Below are positions 8,534 through 17,885 of a stretch of DNA of 64,000 nt, piece by piece. Made by a program: the position numbers and the translations under genes. Below the pieces are notes generated by a model. That model made no database searches. It saw nothing but the letters and a program-made list of their open reading frames with translations, and had not been told where the DNA came from. Positions within the stretch are counted from its first letter, which is position 1. Each line of letters opens with the position of its first letter. The DNA comes from AP-15 sp963790875 (GTDB lineage Bacteria > Pseudomonadota > Alphaproteobacteria > ATCC43930 > CGMCC-115725), in the NCBI GenBank assembly GCA_963790875.1, contig CAWBQT010000008.1:186001-250000 (forward strand). The letters run 5' to 3'.

Positions 8534-9361
8534 ATGAACGGCGAAACTGCGGACCGGCCGCTCATCGGGCGCCGCATCGCCGTGCCGGAGACGCGCGAAG
8601 CGGAACGGCTGGCAGCGATGCTCAGAGAGCAAGGGGCAGAGGTCCTCTCCTGTCCGCTCGTCGGCATCGTCGATCCGGCCGATCCGGCGCCGGTCGACGC
8701 CTGGCTCGACCGCTTCGTCGCGAACCCGTTCGACGATCTCGTTCTCTATACCGGCGAAGGGCTTTACCGGCTGTGGGAGCGCTCCCGCCGATCCGGGATC
8801 GAAGCGGCCTTTCTCAACGTTCTCGGCAAGACCCGGAAAATCACGCGCGGCCCGAAGCCGGCGCGTGCCCTGCGGCAACTCGGCCTCAAACCCGATTTGC
8901 GGGCCGAACCGGCGACGACCGAGGGTCTCGTCGTATTGCTTTCGGCGCATCCATTGCTGGACCGGCGCGTCGGTGTTCAGCTTTATCCGGCGGCGGACGA
9001 TCGGCTCCTCGCGCTTCTGCGCGAGGCGGGCGCGATCCCCGACCCGGTGGTGCCCTACGATTATGTCTCGCAGGCCGAAGACCGCCGGGTCGCGGCGCTG
9101 ATCGACGAGATGGCCGAAGGCCGCGTCGACGCGATCGCCTTTACCAGCGCCTCGCAGATCCGGCGCATTTGCGAAGTGGCGCGTGCAGGCCAGCGCGACG
9201 ATCGGCTGCGCAGCGGGTTTCAAAGGACTGCTATCGCCGCGGTCGGCCCGGTCGTCGAGGCGGAATTGCGGCGGCGTGGCGTCGCCCCGACGATCGTGCC
9301 GGGCGAGACCTATTTCATGAAACCGCTGGTGTCGGCGCTCGTCGCCGCACTTTCTTCCTGA
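8534..9361 (+). CDS. uroporphyrinogen-III synthase family protein
   Basis: 275 residues with the two-domain HemD fold: GRRIAVPETREAERLAAML at the start, DDLVLYTGEGLYRLW and a second half with DAIAFTSASQIRRICEVA and TAIAAVGPVVEAELRRRGV. The family cyclises hydroxymethylbilane in haem/corrinoid synthesis. The gene is not next to hemA/C or other tetrapyrrole genes but downstream of an ABM-like gene. It might therefore be a specialised or regulatory paralogue, and I leave the symbol blank. Confidence 0.75.
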   Translation: MNGETADRPLIGRRIAVPETREAERLAAMLREQGAEVLSCPLVGIVDPADPAPVDAWLDRFVANPFDDLVLYTGEGLYRLWERSRRSGIEAAFLNVLGKTRKITRGPKPARALRQLGLKPDLRAEPATTEGLVVLLSAHPLLDRRVGVQLYPAADDRLLALLREAGAIPDPVVPYDYVSQAEDRRVAALIDEMAEGRVDAIAFTSASQIRRICEVARAGQRDDRLRSGFQRTAIAAVGPVVEAELRRRGVAPTIVPGETYFMKPLVSALVAALSS

Positions 9362-9475
9362 GTTCTTCCCGTTGCGTCGCCGAAAGGCGATAACAGCGAG
9401 AGATCATAGCACGCCATTGACAACCCCGCTCGCGCTCCTCTGAGAGCGGCCACGCATCTCAATGGGACCCTTCGC

Positions 9476-11074
9476 ATGACCAGCCCCGTCGACGTCCTGA
9501 TCATCGGCGCCGGCGCCTCCGGCGCCGCCGTGGCCTGGAGCTTGGCCGAGACGAAGATGCACATTCTCTGTCTCGAGCAGGGCGACTGGATGAAGCCGTC
9601 CGAATATCCCAGCACCGCGCGCGATTGGGAGGCGCATCAGTTCGACGATTTCCACGTCAGCCCAAATCGCCGCGCCCGCGAGACCGACTATCCGGTCAAC
9701 GATGCCGACTCGCCGATCAAGATCGCCAATTTCAACGGCGTCGGCGGCGGCACCGTGCTGTATGCCGGGCACTTCCCGCGCCTTCATCCAGCGGATTTTC
9801 GCGTGCGGACGCTCGACGGCGTCGCCGATGACTGGCCGATCGACTACGCGACGCTCGCGCCTTTCTACGCCGAGAACGACCGGATCATGGGCGTATCCGG
9901 CCTGGCCGGCGATCCCGCCTATCCGCCGCACGAGCCGATGATGCCGCCGCTGCCGCTCGGCAAGTCGGGTGCGACTTTGGCGCGCGGGCTCAACAAGCTC
10001 GGCTGGCATTGGTGGCCGTCCGACAGTGCGATCGCTTCGATGGATTACGAGGGCCGCGCGAAGTGCATTAATCTCGGCCATTGCATGTCGGGCTGCGCGC
10101 AGGGCGCCAAGGCGAGCACCGACATCACCTATTGGCCCGCCGCGATCCGCGCCGGCGTCGAGCTGCGCACGCGCTGCCGGGTGCGCGAGATCGCCACCAA
10201 CGAACACGGCATGGCGTCGGGGGTGGTCTATTACGACGCGGACGGGGTCGAGCATTTCCAGCCTGCCGAAGTCGTGGTCCTCGCCTGCAACGCTGTCGGC
10301 ACGGCACGCATTCTGCTGAATTCCGCGTCCGCCCGGTTTCCGAGCGGCCTTGCCAATTCGAGCGGCCTCGTCGGCAGGAACCTGATGTTCCATCCCTATG
10401 CACGGATCGCCGGCTATTTCGAGGTGATGCTCGACGGTCACCGCGGCCCGGGGAACTGCATCTGGAGCCAGGAATTCTACGAGACGGACCGTTCGCGCGG
10501 GTTCGTCCGCGGTTACACCTTCGAATTCACCCGCGGCGAAGGGCCGGTGACGGCCGCCGTCGACGCCATCGAGATCGGCCGCCTGCCGTGGGGCGCCGAA
10601 CACCACCGCGCCTATCGCCAGCTGTTCTGCCACCGCACCGGCATGGTGGCGATCTGCGAGGACCTGCCCGAAGAACACAACACCGTGACGCTCGATCCGG
10701 TGCTGAAGGACTCGCACGGCATCCCGGCGCCGAAGATCACCTATCGGCTCAGCGAGAACAGCCGCCGCATGCTCGATCACGCCGTCGCCCGGGGCAGCGA
10801 GATCCTGCGCGCCGCCGGTGCCTATGATTTGTGGTCCGAAGCGCCGATCCCCGGTGCCGGTGCGCATCTGATGGGGACGGCGCGGATGGGTATCGACCCG
10901 GCCCGATCCGTCGTCAATGAATGGGGCCGCAGCCACGACGTGAAGAACCTGTTCATCGTCGATGGCAGCATCTTCGTGACCGCGGCCGGCGTGAACCCGA
11001 CGCGGACGATCCAGGCGCTGGCGCTCTACGTCGCCGACAACATCAAAGAGCGGCTGGCCACCCTATTCGATTGA
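9476..11074 (+). CDS. GMC-family FAD-dependent oxidoreductase
   Basis: 532 residues. The FAD dinucleotide-binding motif VLIIGAGASGAAVAW is at the N-terminus, NFNGVGGGTVLYAG corresponds to the second FAD contact, and the C-terminal HLMGTARMGIDP and AAGVNPTRTIQALAL match gluconate 2-dehydrogenase-like GMC flavoproteins. There is no Tat or Sec signal. It probably oxidises an alcohol or sugar acid with an unknown acceptor; no cytochrome subunit lies nearby. The start at 9476 is a plausible ATG with no strong Shine-Dalgarno. The CmcJ/NvfI oxygenase gene follows on the same strand after 226 bases. Confidence 0.88.
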   Translation: MTSPVDVLIIGAGASGAAVAWSLAETKMHILCLEQGDWMKPSEYPSTARDWEAHQFDDFHVSPNRRARETDYPVNDADSPIKIANFNGVGGGTVLYAGHFPRLHPADFRVRTLDGVADDWPIDYATLAPFYAENDRIMGVSGLAGDPAYPPHEPMMPPLPLGKSGATLARGLNKLGWHWWPSDSAIASMDYEGRAKCINLGHCMSGCAQGAKASTDITYWPAAIRAGVELRTRCRVREIATNEHGMASGVVYYDADGVEHFQPAEVVVLACNAVGTARILLNSASARFPSGLANSSGLVGRNLMFHPYARIAGYFEVMLDGHRGPGNCIWSQEFYETDRSRGFVRGYTFEFTRGEGPVTAAVDAIEIGRLPWGAEHHRAYRQLFCHRTGMVAICEDLPEEHNTVTLDPVLKDSHGIPAPKITYRLSENSRRMLDHAVARGSEILRAAGAYDLWSEAPIPGAGAHLMGTARMGIDPARSVVNEWGRSHDVKNLFIVDGSIFVTAAGVNPTRTIQALALYVADNIKERLATLFD

Positions 11075-11300
11075 GGTGACCGTATTACCGGGACGATTTT
11101 AGGGCTTCGCGGTGGAACAAGGCGACTGGTCCCTGTTGGATCCGGTGCGCGCCCGTCCGACGCTTTATCGCGACGCGGGTTGACGGAAATCGGCTCCCCG
11201 CGCGGCCGGCGCGGCGCAGGTTCGTGTGACCGGAAAATCATGGTCTGGAAAACCCAGGCTCTGTGTGCCACGGTGGGGCCGAACCAATCGGAGGTATGCG

Positions 11301-12569
11301 ATGAGCCCGCTCGATGTCGCCGACAACAAAACGGAGAGAGCTTCGTCGGCCTATGTGCCGCCGCTGCAGCGCACGGAAGGGCAGCCGCCGCCGATCGCGG
11401 CGCATGGCGGCCTGTCCTACATGTCGTTCGACCGGGATGGCGATGCGGGAACCGCCGTGGCGCTCGAGGACGCGCTCGCGGAGATCGCCGAGGGCGAGAG
11501 CCAGCGCGTTATCGACATGATCGCCAAGACGCCGCCGGGCCCGATCAAGACCAAGTGGGGCCTCGGGTTCCGCGACTACGACGAGTGTATGAATTATATC
11601 CGCCAGTCGAACAGCATCAAAGCCCCGCCAGGCGGCGTGGCGCTGCCGCTGCCCTATACGATCTACGAGCGGCCGTCCTATTCCGTCGTTCCGTCCAACG
11701 CTCTCTGGCGAGACCCGGCGCGCGCCGACGTCGCGGTTATTCTGCGCACGAGCGAGCAGGGTAACCGGCGGCGAGACCTGTACTTCCCTCAAGTGCTGCG
11801 CGATGCGCGGCGCATCGGCGAGTACTACCCGGGCCTCTCGCCTGACAGCCCCGAATGCATGGACCGGCTCGGCGTCTCGCTGGCGCACCTCGAGTCCAAG
11901 TGCTCGAACATCTACGATGCGGCGGAGGTGGAGCGCGTGTACTATCCGGAGATCGAGAAGCTGCTGCTCGATTTCTTCCCGGACGCGACCGATGCCCTGG
12001 TCTACAACCACGATGTCTTCGACAAGGACTACGCGGGCGACCGCACCGAAGACCAGGACGGCAACAACCCGGGCGTGAACGCCAATTACGCCAACCTTGT
12101 GCACAACGACCTGAACGACAACAGCGGGCGCGTGCGCTGCCGCGAACTGCTCACCCGGAACCTGCGCAATTTCGGGCGCACGCAGCACTACACCGAGGAA
12201 GAGGCCGACGCAAAGATGTCGCGGCGGTTCATGTCGATCAACCTTGCCAAGCCGATCGAGACCGTCGAGCAGTTCCCCTTCGTGCTCTGCGCCTGGCCGT
12301 CCTTCGCCGACCAGCCCTACATCACCAACTACCGGATCTACGACGACCGCGTCGGCGAGACCACCCGCTTCACCTACCGTCCCGATCACGAGTGGTACTG
12401 GTTTCCCCAGCAGAAGCCGACCGAGGTCTCGATGCTCAAGTGCTATGACTCGGTGACCGACGGCTCCGTCTCGCGCTGGTCTTTCCATACTGCCTGTGTC
12501 GACCCGACCGCACCCGCCAATGCCCGGTGCAGGAAGAACGTCGTGGTCCGCTCCTTTATCTTCTTCTAG
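11301..12569 (+). CDS. CmcJ/NvfI-family Fe(II)/2-oxoglutarate oxygenase-like protein
   Basis: 422 residues from ATG 11301, chosen because CGGAGGT lies six bases upstream; the extension to 11226 looks non-coding. The CmcJ/NvfI hallmarks are the HND metal motif (His268, Asp270), HEWYWFPQQKPTEVSMLKCYD and the distal SFHTACVDPTAP (His396). The family includes cephamycin CmcJ, fungal NvfI and gibberellin desaturase-like enzymes and catalyses oxidation or desaturation. Here there is an unusually long N-terminal part and a DRTEDQDGNNPG insertion before HND. The substrate is unknown. No biosynthetic cluster surrounds it; neighbours are a GMC oxidoreductase and an SDR. Confidence 0.78.
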   Translation: MSPLDVADNKTERASSAYVPPLQRTEGQPPPIAAHGGLSYMSFDRDGDAGTAVALEDALAEIAEGESQRVIDMIAKTPPGPIKTKWGLGFRDYDECMNYIRQSNSIKAPPGGVALPLPYTIYERPSYSVVPSNALWRDPARADVAVILRTSEQGNRRRDLYFPQVLRDARRIGEYYPGLSPDSPECMDRLGVSLAHLESKCSNIYDAAEVERVYYPEIEKLLLDFFPDATDALVYNHDVFDKDYAGDRTEDQDGNNPGVNANYANLVHNDLNDNSGRVRCRELLTRNLRNFGRTQHYTEEEADAKMSRRFMSINLAKPIETVEQFPFVLCAWPSFADQPYITNYRIYDDRVGETTRFTYRPDHEWYWFPQQKPTEVSMLKCYDSVTDGSVSRWSFHTACVDPTAPANARCRKNVVVRSFIFF

Positions 12570-12780
12570 GAGGACGGAAAGAAGCACCGGGTAGAGGAAG
12601 CCGACATCGGCGTCGTGATACTTGACGACCGGATGACCGATTAGGGCACCGGTCGGCGGCGAAGGGTTTCTGTGGTCGAAGAGCCATCGGGCCTCTCCGC
12701 GAACTCGGCCGGTGTTGACTTCCGCGGCGCGGGTCGCGACAACCGGAAGGAGAGCCGGATTTTTCGGGAGGAGCCGAGGG

Positions 12781-13698
12781 ATGGGCATGCTCGACGGGCG
12801 GGTCGCGATCTGCTGCGGCGCCGGGCGCGGCGTCGGCGGCGAAGTCGCCAAGCTGATGGCGGCGCACGGCGCCAAGGTCGTCGTCAACGACCCCGGCACG
12901 ACCGGCAGCGGCGAGGGTTCCGACACGCGGCCGGCGCAGGAGATCGTCGAAGAGATCGAGCGCGCCGGCGGCGCGGCCGCCGCCAATTACGGCTCGGTCG
13001 CCAAATTCGACGATTGCCTGGCGATGGTGCAGCAGGCGCGCGACACGTTCGGCGGGCTGCACATCGTCTTCAACGCCGCCGGCATCCTCCGGGACAAGAT
13101 GTTCCACAACATGTTTCCGGAGGATTGGCAGGCGGTCATCGACGTGCATTTGACCGGCCATTTCAATATCAACCGGGCCGCGGTCAACCTGATGCGCGAG
13201 CAGAATTACGGTCGGCTCATCATGGTGTCGTCGACCTCGGGCCTGCTCGGCAATGTCGGTCAGTGCAATTACGGTGCCGCGAAGTTCGGCATCGTCGCCC
13301 TCGCCCGCATCGTCGCGATGGAGAACGCCTCGCGCGGCATCACGGTCAACGTCATCTGTCCGTCGGCCGATACCCGCATGACCCGTTCGGTGCCGACGCC
13401 GAAGGACCCGGCGGTCGCGGCGTTGCGCGAGGAGCGGCTGCGCCGCAGCCGCGCCGATGCGATCGCACCCCTATGCGTCTTTCTTGCCTCCGAGCAATCC
13501 GGCCAGGTCAACGGCCAGGTGTTCCACCAGCGCGCCGGCGAATTGTCGCTCTACGGCCATATGCGGCCGGTGCGCATGGTGCATCGGCAGGGCGGCTGGA
13601 CGCCGGAAACCTTGGCCGAGGTCGCAATCCCGGCGCTGGCGCCGCAATTCACGCCGCTCGACGCGCGCAGCGTGCATGCCGGCCTGCCGATGGAGTGA
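12781..13698 (+). CDS. SDR family NAD(P)-dependent oxidoreductase
   Basis: 305 residues from ATG 12781, preceded by GGGAGGAG. GAGRGVGGEVAK is the cofactor motif, FNAAG replaces the common NNAG, MVSSTSG holds the catalytic Ser and YGAAKFG the Tyr/Lys pair. A C-terminal extension of about 50 residues (GELSLYGHMRPVRMVHRQGG onward) resembles SDRs fused or related to the multifunctional beta-oxidation dehydrogenase group, so an acyl-CoA substrate is possible but inferred. An LLM flavin oxidoreductase follows 70 bases on. Confidence 0.85.
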   Translation: MGMLDGRVAICCGAGRGVGGEVAKLMAAHGAKVVVNDPGTTGSGEGSDTRPAQEIVEEIERAGGAAAANYGSVAKFDDCLAMVQQARDTFGGLHIVFNAAGILRDKMFHNMFPEDWQAVIDVHLTGHFNINRAAVNLMREQNYGRLIMVSSTSGLLGNVGQCNYGAAKFGIVALARIVAMENASRGITVNVICPSADTRMTRSVPTPKDPAVAALREERLRRSRADAIAPLCVFLASEQSGQVNGQVFHQRAGELSLYGHMRPVRMVHRQGGWTPETLAEVAIPALAPQFTPLDARSVHAGLPME

Positions 13699-13768
13699 GC
13701 CCCTTTGGCGTAGGGTAGCGTAGCGGGGTCATAACCGCACCGAAGGCGCAGTCGGGGAGGATGGAACC

Positions 13769-14878
13769 GTGAAACTCGCGATTTGGTCGACAACGACGCC
13801 GCGCGAGAATTCGACCCATAGTGAGATGTTCCGACGCCAGCTCGAAGAGGTCGAGCTCGCCGAACGCATCGGCATCGATCAGATCTGGTTCTTCGAGCAC
13901 CATCTGGCGCCGACGGCGCCGGTGCCGTCGCCCAACCTCTTGATCGCCGCCGCGGCGCGGACGACCCGGCGGATCCGCTTTGCGAGCATGGTCAACATCC
14001 TGCCGTTCCGGCACCCGCTGCTCGTCGCCGAAGAGGCGGCGATGCTCGACAATCTGACGAACGGCCGCCTCGACATGGGCCTCGGCCGCGGCTTGCGCCC
14101 GCCCGAATTCGACGCTTTCGGCGTCGATCAGGGGCAGTCGCGTGAGATGTTCCTGGAATCCTTCGAGATCATCCGCCGCGTCTGGGCCGACGAGAATTTT
14201 GTTCACCGCGGCAGGTACTGGACGGTCCAGAAGGACGCGCCGCTGTCGCCGCCCCTGGTGCAGCAGCCGCACCCGCCCTTTCTCGTCAGTGCGCAGAGCG
14301 AGGAATCGCTGCGCTGGGCGGCTCGGCACGACATCCCGTTCGCACAGATCGATTCGCTCGCCGAGCAGGCGCGGCGCGACCAGGCGCTTTATCGCGAGGT
14401 TCAGACGGCGCATGGGCACGCGCCGGCGCCGCGGCTTTACCTGATGCGCGAGATCTACGTCGCCGACAGCGACCGCCGCGCCCGCGCCGAGGCCAAGCCT
14501 TATCTGTTGCAGTATTGGGAGTTGTGGAACCGCTATACGCAGTTCACACGCGGCGGCCGGCTGCCCGACAGCTATGATTTCTGGCGCCGCCAGGCGCCGA
14601 TGCTGCACGCGATGTCGTTCGACGAGATCGTCGCCAACGACATGGTGCTGCTCGGCGGCCCCGAGACCGTCGCGGACGCCATCCTCCGCCTCGCGAGAGG
14701 GCTCGATCTCCAGGGTCTGGCGATGATCTTCAAGCTCGGCGCCATGCCCTACGACATGGTCGAGCGATCGATGATCGCCTTCGGCGAAGAGGTCGTGCCG
14801 CGGCTCCGCCGCGGTCTCGATCGTGAAGCCGCGGCCGAGCGAGCGGCTCCGGCCTCGATGCGGCGCGCCGCCAGCTGA
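13769..14878 (+). CDS. LLM class flavin-dependent oxidoreductase
   Basis: 369 residues of bacterial-luciferase-like TIM barrel: KLAIWSTTTPRENSTHSEMF at the start, ASMVNILPFRHPLLVAEEA, GRLDMGLGRGLRPPEFDAFG and LLGGPETVADAI at the end. The start is GTG at 13769, supported by GGGGAGG eight bases upstream. Such enzymes use FMNH2 or F420 to oxidise small carbon compounds; the substrate is unknown. It is in tandem with the SDR upstream and could share its transcript. Confidence 0.85.
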   Translation: MKLAIWSTTTPRENSTHSEMFRRQLEEVELAERIGIDQIWFFEHHLAPTAPVPSPNLLIAAAARTTRRIRFASMVNILPFRHPLLVAEEAAMLDNLTNGRLDMGLGRGLRPPEFDAFGVDQGQSREMFLESFEIIRRVWADENFVHRGRYWTVQKDAPLSPPLVQQPHPPFLVSAQSEESLRWAARHDIPFAQIDSLAEQARRDQALYREVQTAHGHAPAPRLYLMREIYVADSDRRARAEAKPYLLQYWELWNRYTQFTRGGRLPDSYDFWRRQAPMLHAMSFDEIVANDMVLLGGPETVADAILRLARGLDLQGLAMIFKLGAMPYDMVERSMIAFGEEVVPRLRRGLDREAAAERAAPASMRRAAS

Positions 14879-14936
14879 ATCTGTCGCCGCCGGGAATCGT
14901 CGAAACCGCAACCATTAATTGTATGATTGTCGGCCG

Positions 14937-15152
14937 ATGGCTGCATCTGCAGCGAATTTACAGCGACATTTCCCGCGGTGGTTGAATAAGCTCATCGCGA
15001 ACGGGATGCCGGTCCCGGCCCGTGCCGAAGCCGCCGATCCGCATTCGTTCCATTATCGCAATATATACCACATTGCTACCGAATTAGCAATCCATTCCGA
15101 CGGGCGGCTGGTTCGCGATGCGGCGCATTCTTTCTCGCTGCGTTCGTTGTAA
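14937..15152 (+). CDS. small hypothetical protein, doubtful
   Basis: An open frame of about 71 residues (MAASAANLQRHFPRW...) between the LLM and sugar-porter genes. It has no recognisable domain, no clear ribosome-binding site, and lower GC near its end than its neighbours. It may be the leader of the downstream MFS transcript rather than a gene. Confidence 0.22.
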   Translation: MAASAANLQRHFPRWLNKLIANGMPVPARAEAADPHSFHYRNIYHIATELAIHSDGRLVRDAAHSFSLRSL

Positions 15153-15212
15153 CCGAACCGCCCAGCATGAGCGGGTCGGTCGGCTACCCGCCCGATCGGC
15201 TGGGAGGACAGC

Positions 15213-16619
15213 ATGTCGAGATCGATTTCCGCAACGGCATCGATCCAGCGCGGCGCCATCCACGGTCGTATCGCTGCCCGCATCGACCGCCTGCCGCTGA
15301 CCGCGGTCCAATGGCGGCTCGCCATCCTCGTCGAGATCACCTGGGGCTTCATCATTTTCGACACCGACGGCATCGGGGCGCGGCTGTATCCGTTTGTCTG
15401 GCGCCCCGGTCACATCATCACCGTCGGCCAATATGCGGTGATCCAGGCGCTGCAGGTCGGGCTCGGCATCCTCCTCGGCGTCTATCTGATGAGCTGGGTC
15501 GCCGATCGCTACGGGCGGCGCCCGGCGATCCTGCTGGCGACGTTGCTGGGCGGAGCCTGCATCTGGCCGTTCGCCTATGTGACGAATTTCTGGGGGATGG
15601 TTTTTTTGTCGGTGCTGAGCACGCTCGGCGCGGGCGGCATCATCGCGACGCACGCGGTCTACCTTTCGGAAATGACCTCGTCGGTCATCCGCAACAAGGT
15701 GCTGCTGGCGTCGCAGGGGCTCACGGCTTTGACCGCGGCCGCCGTCAACCTCCTCGCCTTTTGGCTGATTCCAGGCCATTGGCAGGTGTACCTTTGGGTT
15801 GGCGCGGCGGTCTTGATCATTGTCCTCCTGCCGCTGCTGATCTGGCTCCTGCCGGAATCGCCGCGCTGGCTCGAAACGCACGGCCATCACGCCGAGGCCG
15901 AGCGGGCCGTCGCCGAGTTCGAAGAGCGCTGCCGCCGCGCCAGCGGCCGGCCGCTGCCCGAGCCCGACGAAGGCATGCACCCGGTCATCGTCGCCGAGAA
16001 GGGCGCCTGGCGCGAGATCTTCGTCAACCCGCTCTACCGCGGCCGCACGATCGTCGTGCTGACCTGCTGGCTCCTCGGCTATGCCGGCCTGATCTATGGA
16101 TCGGGCGCGTTTGCCGCCGTTTACATGGTCGATCACGGCGCCACCGCGCATTTCGTGTTTCTGACCTTCGTGGTTGCCTCGCTCGTCGTCTTCGTAGCCT
16201 TCCAAGTCAACGCCCGAATCAGCGAGGGGATCGAGCGGCGCGACGTCATGTGCGCGATGGCCTGCCTGTTTGCGGCAAGTTTTGTGATCGTATACCTTGC
16301 ACCTAATCTGTGGATCCTCGCCCTGTTCTTCATCCTCAGCCGGATTGGCGTCGGGCTGTGGTTGTTCAATCTTTACAACTACACGGCCGTCGCCTATCCG
16401 ACCCGAATCCGCGCCGCCGCATTCGCCTGGACCGACGGGCTCGGGCATCTCGGCGCCTGGGGCGGGGTAACTTTGCTCGGCCCGCTCTATGGGTGGGGGC
16501 CGAACCACCTCGGTTGGTTCCTGTGGCTGCTCATTCCCGGCTCGCTGATCCCGGCGATCGTGATCCGGACCTTCGGCATCAAGCAGTCGCGGACGGTCCT
16601 CGAGCAGGTGTCGACTTAG
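15213..16619 (+). CDS. MFS transporter, sugar-porter-like
   Basis: 468 residues, twelve predicted helices, not closely related to the SHS-like permeases. YLMSWVADRYGRRPA is the loop 2-3 signature and LLPESPRWLETHGHHAEAER is the sugar-porter PESPRWL motif after helix 6, followed by a long charged central loop. The start at ATG 15213 has GGGAGGA close upstream. A proton-driven importer for a sugar, polyol or aromatic acid is likely. It converges with a lipoprotein gene across a hairpin-rich 327-base gap. Confidence 0.83.
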   Translation: MSRSISATASIQRGAIHGRIAARIDRLPLTAVQWRLAILVEITWGFIIFDTDGIGARLYPFVWRPGHIITVGQYAVIQALQVGLGILLGVYLMSWVADRYGRRPAILLATLLGGACIWPFAYVTNFWGMVFLSVLSTLGAGGIIATHAVYLSEMTSSVIRNKVLLASQGLTALTAAAVNLLAFWLIPGHWQVYLWVGAAVLIIVLLPLLIWLLPESPRWLETHGHHAEAERAVAEFEERCRRASGRPLPEPDEGMHPVIVAEKGAWREIFVNPLYRGRTIVVLTCWLLGYAGLIYGSGAFAAVYMVDHGATAHFVFLTFVVASLVVFVAFQVNARISEGIERRDVMCAMACLFAASFVIVYLAPNLWILALFFILSRIGVGLWLFNLYNYTAVAYPTRIRAAAFAWTDGLGHLGAWGGVTLLGPLYGWGPNHLGWFLWLLIPGSLIPAIVIRTFGIKQSRTVLEQVST

Positions 16620-16697
16620 CACCCGCATCTCCCCTCACCCGCCCTCTCCTCGCAAGCATACGGTATTCACCGTTCATCGCCCTCACCCCGGCCCTCC

Positions 16698-16833
16698 TGG
16701 CGCATCGAAGATGCGCCACCCGACAGGCGCGCGCACGCGCGCGCCGAGAGGGGCAAGCGGGGCGAGGGAGGCGGCCACGAAACCTCGCCCCGCGCGAGCG
16801 GGCAGAGGGGGGGCCCGCGCCAAAAGGCGCGGG
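16698..16833. terminator. hairpin array in convergent gap
   Basis: Three perfect or near-perfect stem-loops lie between convergent genes (gap 16620-16946): 16698-16718 (9-bp arms, loop GAA), 16726-16745 (8-bp GC arms) and 16814-16833 (8-bp arms, AAAA loop). None has a T-tract. They probably act as bidirectional transcript ends or RNA-stability elements. Confidence 0.5.
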
Positions 16834-16946
16834 AGTGTGAGGGGCCCACAGCGACCGCTGCTCGAACGTGTAATCCTGTTCATCGCTCAACAAAAATTGC
16901 TTGAATGCCGTAGCCGCGAGCGGGGCGAGGGAGTCGACGGGTCGCG

Positions 16947-17417
16947 CTAGGATTTCGTCAGCGACACGTCGAACCTGCAATTGCCGCGAAGCATATTCCC
17001 GGTCGCGCCGGTGTCGCTGAGTTGCAGCGTGAAGACCGAGCGGCTGCCGTCACCATTCAAGTGTGACAATTGGATCGTGCCGGCCGGATCGACCCGGCCG
17101 CGATAGTGCAGCGTATGCAGCTTCCAGTCGTGGTACCAGATGGTCGCATAGCCGTTCCGGATCACCATGTTGATCGGCCGCTTGTCGACGCAAATGGGAT
17201 TGGTTGTGCCTTCGGTCTCTTCCCCCGCTACGCCCAAGGTCGCCATCCCGGCATAGCGCCCGTTGAACGATGCCAGGGTCGGTGGCGGCGGCGGTGCGGG
17301 TGGCGGCGGCGGCGCCGCGGCGACCGGGGGCGGCGGCGCGGCTGGGGCTGGCGGCGGCGATTGCGGGGCGCAGGCCACGGCCACGAGGAATAAGCCGAGG
17401 ACGACCAGACGTTTCAT
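16947..17417 (-). CDS. small lipoprotein with proline-rich linker
   Basis: 156 residues from ATG 17417, with GGAGG six bases upstream. The signal peptide MKRLVVLGLFLVAVAC ends in a lipobox-like VAVAC, suggesting lipidation at Cys16. A Pro/Ala linker of about 35 residues (PPPPPAPPPPP) precedes a roughly 100-residue beta-rich domain beginning SFNGRYAGMATLGVAGEE. The linker probably spans periplasm from membrane to cell wall. The C-terminal domain resembles short conserved secreted proteins of unknown function. It stands alone, facing away from the broken SDR gene. Confidence 0.7.
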   Translation of the reverse strand: MKRLVVLGLFLVAVACAPQSPPPAPAAPPPPVAAAPPPPPAPPPPPTLASFNGRYAGMATLGVAGEETEGTTNPICVDKRPINMVIRNGYATIWYHDWKLHTLHYRGRVDPAGTIQLSHLNGDGSRSVFTLQLSDTGATGNMLRGNCRFDVSLTKS

Positions 17418-17481
17418 CCCATCCTCCAATGCCCAATTGATTCGGATCACTTTAACGCAAGCGCGTTGCTTTGTCGCCACC

Positions 17482-17700
17482 TCAGAGGTGAATGGCGGCG
17501 GCCTTCGCAGCCGAACAGTAGTGTCCGCCCAACCCCGCCCGCGTGCCGTTGATGCTCGCAACGCTGATGATGCTGCCTGACCGCTCGCCACCATCACCGG
17601 CACGGCATATTTCATGGCTGCGAGAACGCCACGAAGGTGCACGGCGATGATCGCGTCGCGCAAGCGCTTTCGCATAGAGCTTGCTCGGCCTCGTATGTGT
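17482..17700 (-). pseudogene. SDR gene remnant, middle part
   Basis: On the minus strand two frames encode consecutive SDR pieces: IIAVHLRGVLAAMKYAVPVM (helix alpha-E region) and, one frameshift on, GSIISVASINGTRAG...GGHYCSAAKAAAIHL with the catalytic Ser block and a degenerate YxxxK block, then a stop. The C-terminal third is missing. This matches the part that should follow the N-terminal SDR remnant at 18.56-18.86 kb; the roughly 0.86 kb between them is low-GC foreign DNA. Confidence 0.65.
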
Positions 17701-17885
17701 TAGGTCGGTCACTCTTGCGATGACCGGAGCGAGCGTGTGATAACGAGTTGCGGGTTGCGCCCGCACAGACAAACGAAGCTCTCGACGCGGGATCCTCCGG
17801 GAGGAGGAGCCTGTGCATGAATTTTGCTCCGAGCCAAATTGCGTCAATACGCCGTCCCTGCGGGCGCCCGCGTTGAGGTCACCGT

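Noticed and set aside
11238..12986. A 582-codon minus-strand frame over the CmcJ/NvfI gene
   Set aside because: Antisense to a gene with clear motifs and ribosome site. The translation shows no domain.
17263..17580. Gly-rich plus-strand open frame
   Set aside because: It is the antisense of the proline-rich linker of the lipoprotein; composition only.
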